From Bacteroidota bacterium (GTDB taxonomy: Bacteria; Bacteroidota; Bacteroidia; Chitinophagales; Chitinophagaceae): a DNA stretch of 64,000 nt. Below are positions 58,834 through 64,000 of this stretch, piece after piece. The stretch's first letter is position 1. Every line of letters starts with the position of its first letter. The notes beneath the pieces were generated by a model, which was not told the origin of the DNA, made no database searches, and worked only from the letters and a program-made list of their open reading frames with translations. The stretch lies in contig JAFDZS010000010.1 of the NCBI GenBank assembly GCA_018266775.1, positions 307,983 through 371,982 on the forward strand. Direction: 5' to 3'. The position numbers and the translations under genes were made by a program.

Positions 58834-60076
58834 AATACTTACGGTACTACTGGTTTTAGCTGGAGCTTTTAACAGTACGGCTCAAACGTTAAAACTTAAT
58901 GCTATCATTGACAGCATTAAAGTTTCGCATCCTGTTGTAAAAATGTACAACAATGAAATCCGCTCAATGGACGAAGCTGCAAAAGGTGCAAAAAGCTGGA
59001 TGCCCCCTGAGTTTAGCTCTGGCCTATGGATGGTTCCCTATAACACAGGTCTGTGGAAGAAAAATGACATGGGCGGAACCGGCATGGGGCAATATATGGT
59101 TGGGGGACAGCAGATGATTCCTAACCGTAAGAAACAAAATGCTGATGCTGCTTACATGGAAGCCATGTCCTCTGTTGAAAAGGAGAAAAAGAATGTATCA
59201 CTTAATGAACTGGTTAGTGATGCTAAGCAATATTATTATGAATGGCTTATACTCAAAAAAAAGCTTGCCATTCTTGATCAGAATGAAAAGTTGCTGGATT
59301 TTATGATTAAGAATGCGGAGATACGCTATAAGAATGGCTTGGAAAAAATTAGTGCTTATTATAAGGCAAAGGCAGCATTAGGAAATGTACAGAATATGCG
59401 GCTGATGTTTGAAAGCGATATTAAAGAAAAACGTATCCGCATCAATACGTTGATGGGAAGAAATACGGCAGTGCCTTTTGATATTGATACTACTTATCAG
59501 TTGAAAGACTATTCTGCAATTATATTTGATAGCACACTTTTTTATACCAACCGTAGCGATTTAAAAGCTATCGATAAAGACATCAATATTACCTGGCTGA
59601 AACAAGAAACGGAGCGGCAAAGCCTGAAGCCACAGTTTGGGATCCGGTATGAACACATGTTTGGATTTGGAGGCTTCCCCATGCAATACACACTCATGGG
59701 AATGATGAAATTGCCACTTACAAAATGGTCTTCTAAAATGAATAAAGCTACTATTGAAAGCCTGAAATGGAAAGTGGAGGCTTTGAAATCTCAGAAGGAA
59801 ATGATCGTGAATGAATACAGTGGCATGGCTTACAGTATGCGGAATGAGTTGGAATTAAAAACAAAGCAAATCAGGTTATATGATGAAAATATCATTCCTG
59901 CATTAAAGAATAATTATAAAACAATGCAATTGGGTTACGAGCAAAATACAGAGGAATTATTTATGCTTTATGATGCATGGGAAACCTTGTATATGACCCA
60001 ATTGGAATATACGGAATTACTGAATCAGGTATTAAAAATACAGGTTGAGCTGGAAAGAATAATGGAAACGAAATAG
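58820..60076 (+). CDS. TolC family outer-membrane efflux protein
   Basis: This is a 418-residue protein with a signal peptide (about 1-22), the usual long helices (about 150-230 and 330-415) and intervening strands. Met-rich stretches (M-G-G-T-G-M-G-Q-Y-M near 83) could contact Cu or Ag. It forms the outer-membrane duct of the tripartite pump. Its start overlaps the pump stop by 14 bases. Confidence 0.88.
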   Translation: MLKNKILTVLLVLAGAFNSTAQTLKLNAIIDSIKVSHPVVKMYNNEIRSMDEAAKGAKSWMPPEFSSGLWMVPYNTGLWKKNDMGGTGMGQYMVGGQQMIPNRKKQNADAAYMEAMSSVEKEKKNVSLNELVSDAKQYYYEWLILKKKLAILDQNEKLLDFMIKNAEIRYKNGLEKISAYYKAKAALGNVQNMRLMFESDIKEKRIRINTLMGRNTAVPFDIDTTYQLKDYSAIIFDSTLFYTNRSDLKAIDKDINITWLKQETERQSLKPQFGIRYEHMFGFGGFPMQYTLMGMMKLPLTKWSSKMNKATIESLKWKVEALKSQKEMIVNEYSGMAYSMRNELELKTKQIRLYDENIIPALKNNYKTMQLGYEQNTEELFMLYDAWETLYMTQLEYTELLNQVLKIQVELERIMETK

Positions 60077-60243
60077 TGCTTAAACGTTATGTGTGGTTTA
60101 AAAAACAGTCTTGGCATGATAAACTGCAAGTTCAGTGTGTTTCATTAAAGAATAGTGCTGGCTGGCCTGTAAATTGATAGATAAAACGATTCTTTTACAA
60201 ATGAAATAATCATTTTATCTACTTCTTTATTAAAAATATAAAT

Positions 60244-61734
60244 ATGAAACGTAAAGAATTTTTGAAGCTATCTGGTGCAGGAGTTGGCGCAATATTAATT
60301 CCCGCAGCAGTTATAAACGTAATTTCTTCAGGCTGTAATAAGAATAGTGGTATGGGTAATATGGGAGGTATGTCGGGGAGTTCGGTGAATATAAATGAGG
60401 GTGATTTTCTGCAGGCGTTACTAATACCTGCAACCGTTGGGGCAAATGGAGCATTAACTCCACAGGCAACCACAGCTTCGTTAAAAGGAAGCCAGGCGTA
60501 CAATGTATTCGGTTATCAGCCAGGTTCGGTCTTAGGCCCAACTTTTCGTATTAGTAAAGGAGCGGATGTAAATATTAATGTGCTTAATAATTTAGGGGAA
60601 TCTTCTAATGTTCATTGGCACGGGTTACATATTCCGGCATCAATGGATGGGTATCCAACTAACTTGATTAATGGCGGGGCATCATTCAATTATAATTTCA
60701 CTATCCGGCAAAGAGCGGGCCTCAACTGGTATCATCCGCATTCACATATGGCAACAGCCAGGCAGGTATATAAAGGATTGGCCGGTTTGTTTATCGTAAA
60801 TGATACCGAAGAAGCTGCATTAAATTTACCCGCAGGCGAATATGAAATACCGCTGGTAATTCAGGATAAGCGTTTGGCTGATACAAGCCTTTCGTACAAT
60901 CCAACTATGATGGAAGTAATGAGTGGTTACTTAGGCGACTCAATTTTAGTAAACGGAAAAACTTCGCCATTTCATGAAATAAAATCGCAGATGTACCGGT
61001 TAAGAATTTTAAATGGGTCAAACGCAAGAATTTATAATCTGGCTTTTAGCAACAATCAATCTTTTACCATTATCGGCAATGATGGGGGACTTTTAAAAAA
61101 ACCTGTTTCTGTAAATGATATTTTAATTGCTCCGGGTGAACGCCTCGATATATTGGCTGATTTCTCTGCATTTATCGCCGGAGATGAAATCTTTTTAAAT
61201 AGTAAATTATTTAGTGGAGCTGGCAATGCACAGGGAAAGCAAGGGTTCAAAATTCTTAAGTTTAAGATTACCCAAAAAACAAATACGGCATTTAATATTC
61301 CTTCAGTATTATCCTCCTTTGTTTCCCTTACCGCAGCACAGGCAAGTCGTACAAGAAATTTTGACATTTCAAATGCAGGGGCGATGATGCAAAGCGGCAT
61401 GCACCGTATAAATAATAAAGTATTTGATACAAACAGGATAGATGAATCTGTTGCTGCCAATGCAATAGAAATATGGCAATTTGACAATTCGCTGGGAGAA
61501 GAACCACATCCTATGCATATACATAGTATCGGTTTTCAGGTATTGCAAAGAACAGGAGGAAGAAACAGGCTGACAGCTTCAGAAAACGGATGGAAGGATA
61601 CCGTATTGGTTATGCCTGGTGAAATAGTGAAAGTAATAATCCCTTTTGAAAATAATACCGGCAAGTTTGTTTTCCATTGTCATAACCTTGAACACGAAGA
61701 TGATGGCATGATGTTACAATATCAATTGAGTTAA
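60244..61734 (+). CDS. Multicopper oxidase
   Basis: This is a 496-residue protein with all four copper motifs: H-W-H-G-L-H near 122, W-Y-H-P-H-S-H near 161, H-P-M-H-I-H near 424 and [14 protein letters not shown] near 477. The N-terminus M-K-R-K-E-F-L-K followed by a hydrophobic stretch is a Tat-like signal, and a Cys near residue 30 after S-S-G could be lipidated. A Met/Gly segment (G-M-G-N-M-G-G-M) follows. It is probably a periplasmic Cu(I) oxidase of the CueO/CopA type. It belongs to the copper region between TolC and the adaptor genes. Confidence 0.92.
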   Translation: MKRKEFLKLSGAGVGAILIPAAVINVISSGCNKNSGMGNMGGMSGSSVNINEGDFLQALLIPATVGANGALTPQATTASLKGSQAYNVFGYQPGSVLGPTFRISKGADVNINVLNNLGESSNVHWHGLHIPASMDGYPTNLINGGASFNYNFTIRQRAGLNWYHPHSHMATARQVYKGLAGLFIVNDTEEAALNLPAGEYEIPLVIQDKRLADTSLSYNPTMMEVMSGYLGDSILVNGKTSPFHEIKSQMYRLRILNGSNARIYNLAFSNNQSFTIIGNDGGLLKKPVSVNDILIAPGERLDILADFSAFIAGDEIFLNSKLFSGAGNAQGKQGFKILKFKITQKTNTAFNIPSVLSSFVSLTAAQASRTRNFDISNAGAMMQSGMHRINNKVFDTNRIDESVAANAIEIWQFDNSLGEEPHPMHIHSIGFQVLQRTGGRNRLTASENGWKDTVLVMPGEIVKVIIPFENNTGKFVFHCHNLEHEDDGMMLQYQLS

Positions 61735-61745
61735 TCAGTATTAAA

Positions 61746-62993
61746 ATGACAAAATTTTATTCCCTTACAGCTTTTCTTTTTATAATAGCTATTGTTGCTT
61801 GCAACAGGCAGAAAACCCCTCATGCAGAACACAATGCAGAGATAATCCGGGAAATCTATACCTGTTCAATGCATCCGCAGGTATTGAAAGATAAGCCTGG
61901 AAATTGCCCTATTTGCGGGATGACATTAGTAAAGAAACAAGTGGACGGAATGAAATCTGATGACATTGAATTAGAATCCTTATTACAGCCTACCAATGAA
62001 TTTGTAATTTCCAAAATTCCTATTGTAACCATTCAGAAAAAAGAAGAACAAATTGAAATTGAAGCGTTGGGTAATATCGCTTATGATACAAGAGAAGTGG
62101 GCAGCATTTCATCAAGGATTGCAGGAAGAATTGAAAAGCTATATGTACGTTTTCGTTATCAGAAAATAAGTAAAGGCCAGCATATACTTGATATCTACAG
62201 TCCGGAATTAATGACGGCGCAGCAAAACCTCTTATTTCTTTTAAAAAATGACGCAGGCAATACAGCATTCATTCAAGCTGCAAAAGAAAAATTATTGCTG
62301 TTAGGAATGAGCAATCAGCAATTGCAGCAGGTGATACTATCTGGTAAGCCATCATTAACAGTTGCTGTGTATAGTAATTACAGCGGGCATATTCATGAGG
62401 CCGCCAATGGTACCGGCATGAATAAAGAACCGGGAATTATGAAAGATATATCCTTAATTACTGAAGAACTTTCACTGAAAGAGGGTATGTATTTGCAAAA
62501 GGGGCAGTCCATTTTTACTGTGTACAATCCTGAAAGGGCATGGGCTATTCTACATATTTATGGAGAAAATCAGGGCTTGATTAAAACAGGTAATTCTGTA
62601 AGAATAGTTCCTGAAACTGCACCAGAAAAAGATTTTATGGCTAAGATAGATTTCGTTGAACCGTTCTATAATAAAGAAAGCAAAACTTTGTCGGTAAGGG
62701 TTTACTTTAATAACAGTATACTGAAAATTCCAATTGGCAGCCAGATCCGGGCCACCATCTATGGTAACACAAAGGATGCTTTCTGGTTACCTAAAGATGC
62801 AGTTGTTTCTTTAGGATTGGATAAAGTAGTATTTGAGAAAACCGGCAGAGGATTTAAAGCCCACATGATTAATACCGGCATTACACATCAAAATCATATC
62901 CAGGTTTTAAATGGTATTGCTGAAACAGATTCTGTGGCTGCCAATGCACAGTATTTAATGGACAGTGAAAGTTTTATCAAGATTAAAAATTAA
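61746..62993 (+). CDS. RND adaptor lipoprotein with heavy-metal-binding domain, 1
   Basis: This is a 415-residue CusB-type adaptor. The lipoprotein signal ends I-V-A-C (Cys at about residue 19). A heavy-metal-binding domain follows (Y-T-C-S-M-H-P-Q-V...C-P-I-C-G-M-T-L, about 38-60), then the barrel-sandwich and hairpin regions (A-G-R-I-E-K-L-Y-V near 123) and a membrane-proximal domain. It links the inner-membrane pump to TolC. It starts 12 nt after the oxidase. Confidence 0.9.
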   Translation: MTKFYSLTAFLFIIAIVACNRQKTPHAEHNAEIIREIYTCSMHPQVLKDKPGNCPICGMTLVKKQVDGMKSDDIELESLLQPTNEFVISKIPIVTIQKKEEQIEIEALGNIAYDTREVGSISSRIAGRIEKLYVRFRYQKISKGQHILDIYSPELMTAQQNLLFLLKNDAGNTAFIQAAKEKLLLLGMSNQQLQQVILSGKPSLTVAVYSNYSGHIHEAANGTGMNKEPGIMKDISLITEELSLKEGMYLQKGQSIFTVYNPERAWAILHIYGENQGLIKTGNSVRIVPETAPEKDFMAKIDFVEPFYNKESKTLSVRVYFNNSILKIPIGSQIRATIYGNTKDAFWLPKDAVVSLGLDKVVFEKTGRGFKAHMINTGITHQNHIQVLNGIAETDSVAANAQYLMDSESFIKIKN

Positions 62994-62996
62994 AAA

Positions 62997-64000
62997 ATGC
63001 GGCACTTATTATTCTTCTCCACCTTTTTTTTATTTCTTCTTTCCTGTAAAAGCAAAAAAGAAATACCAAAAGATACTGATACCTATTACACCTGCTCTAT
63101 GCACCCACAGGTAAGAGAGAGTAAACCTGGTAAATGCCCTATTTGTCATATGGAATTGACATTAGTAAAAAAAAATAACGAAGTAAAACAAGATGAATTG
63201 CAATTAAATGAACAGCAAATACAATTAGGTAATATACAAACTGATACCATCCGTAGCGGTACCATTGGCGATCAGTTGGTATTGACTGCAACTTTGAATT
63301 TTGATCAGATGAAATCTTCGTCTGTTAGTTCAAGGGTTATGGGCAGGGTTGAAAAATTGTATTATAAAAACCTTGGCGATTATGTAAAGCAAGGAACTCC
63401 ATTGTATGATTTATACAGCGAAGAATTAAATAATGCAAAACAGGAGTACCTCCTGGTAATTGATAAGAAGAAAGCATTCTCGCATGAACAGACAATTGAT
63501 TTTGATCAGCTTTTATTAAGTGCAAAAAACAAATTGCTTTTATGGGGTTTATCAGAAACACAAATAAAGGAACTTGAAATAAATAAGAAGACAAACCCAA
63601 CTACCACCTTTTACAGTACTTCTTCGGGCTACATAACACAAATGGATACACGGGAAGGAGATTATAGCATGGAGGGTGGAACAATAGTTAAGTTAGCAGA
63701 TTTATCAAGTCTTTGGGCGGAAGCGCAGGTGTATACTTCGCAAATGGCTCAGATTGACAGAAACAGCATCGCAACTGTACAGCTGCCTGACTTTGATGGT
63801 AAAGAAATAAAAGGCAGGATTGAATTTGTAAATCCTGAAATAAACCCCGACACAAGAATTAATTTAATTCGTGTATCAATCGCTAATCCGGGAAATGTAC
63901 TAAAGCCGGGCATGCCAGCCTACGTTATACTTAAAAGTCCGCAACGTAATTCATTAACATTACCTATTGATGCAGTTTTGAGAAATGGGAATGGTGCCAC
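62997..64000 (+). CDS. RND adaptor lipoprotein with heavy-metal-binding domain, 2 (3' end outside)
   Basis: The ATG at 62997 follows the previous stop by 3 nt. The frame stays open to the window end (334 codons seen). The lipoprotein signal ends L-L-S-C near residue 17. The heavy-metal-binding domain reads Y-T-C-S-M-H-P-Q-V...C-P-I-C-H-M-E-L, with His in place of the usual Gly. The CusB-like region follows: G-R-V-E-K-L-Y near 117, then K-L-A-D-L-S-S-L-W near 231 and K-P-G-M-P-A near 302. It is a second adaptor for the same pump or the start of a further pump operon. Confidence 0.88.
   Translation, partial: MRHLLFFSTFFLFLLSCKSKKEIPKDTDTYYTCSMHPQVRESKPGKCPICHMELTLVKKNNEVKQDELQLNEQQIQLGNIQTDTIRSGTIGDQLVLTATLNFDQMKSSSVSSRVMGRVEKLYYKNLGDYVKQGTPLYDLYSEELNNAKQEYLLVIDKKKAFSHEQTIDFDQLLLSAKNKLLLWGLSETQIKELEINKKTNPTTTFYSTSSGYITQMDTREGDYSMEGGTIVKLADLSSLWAEAQVYTSQMAQIDRNSIATVQLPDFDGKEIKGRIEFVNPEINPDTRINLIRVSIANPGNVLKPGMPAYVILKSPQRNSLTLPIDAVLRNGNGA

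Overview
The window is AT-rich chromosomal DNA from a member of the phylum Bacteroidota, most likely a Chitinophagaceae-type soil or water bacterium. The reasons are a TlpA-SusC-SusD locus, DUF6520, HYC_CC_PP and YfhO families, the CTnDOT-like Tra set (TraE, F, G, I, J, K, M, N), and promoters of the TTTG / TAnnTTTG type (best example upstream of tRNA-His). No rRNA, IS element or CRISPR array was seen. Genes at both window edges are cut.

Layout. 1-5.1 kb is the end of a surface-glycan region: a truncated GT2, a DNRLRE-type lipoprotein, and a convergent GT4 / NAD-epimerase / GT4 operon. 5.1-11.2 kb holds core-type genes: a YfhO membrane protein, an outer-membrane beta-barrel receptor and a DUF445 protein. 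At 11.3 kb a tRNA-His gene is overlapped at its 3' end by a large serine recombinase, which marks the left end of an integrated element. From there to 33.0 kb almost everything is on the minus strand: recombinase, two small element proteins, two basic-tailed accessory proteins, TraN-M-(L)-K-J, three TraI/TerB-like paralogues, a lipoprotein, the VirB4-type ATPase TraG, TraF, a giant methyltransferase-helicase, TraE and an RteC-like protein. No relaxase, coupling protein, TraO/P/Q or ParA was found, so this looks like a reduced ICE.

33.0-38.6 kb reads on the plus strand and looks like cargo: an AlbA_2 (Schlafen-type) ATPase protein, then a two-gene unit in which a protein starting Met-Gly-His is followed by a QueC-like PP-loop enzyme. 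That enzyme carries a C-terminal domain with a D-x10-E-x-K nuclease signature. The pair resembles QatB/QatC of the Qat anti-phage system but has the putative nuclease fused on. It is bracketed by a perfect inverted repeat and a convergent XRE regulator, and I consider it the best candidate for an undescribed system. Just beyond it (38.6-38.9 kb) is a run of nested palindromes, including a rod-like hairpin of about 110 nt, with no coding explanation.

39.0-45.3 kb is a TlpA/SusC/SusD uptake locus with a small sigma-like protein in front. 45.3-51.9 kb holds DUF6520, a MauE-like protein, two AraC-type DNA-binding proteins, an alpha-oxoamine synthase/GNAT fusion and a three-gene histidine-kinase operon. 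52.0-64.0 kb is a copper/silver-type resistance region: a duplicated cassette (HYC_CC_PP protein plus heavy-metal-binding-domain protein) flanking a nuclease-like gene, then an RND pump split into two reading frames, TolC, a multicopper oxidase and two adaptor lipoproteins that each carry a heavy-metal-binding domain; the last runs off the window.
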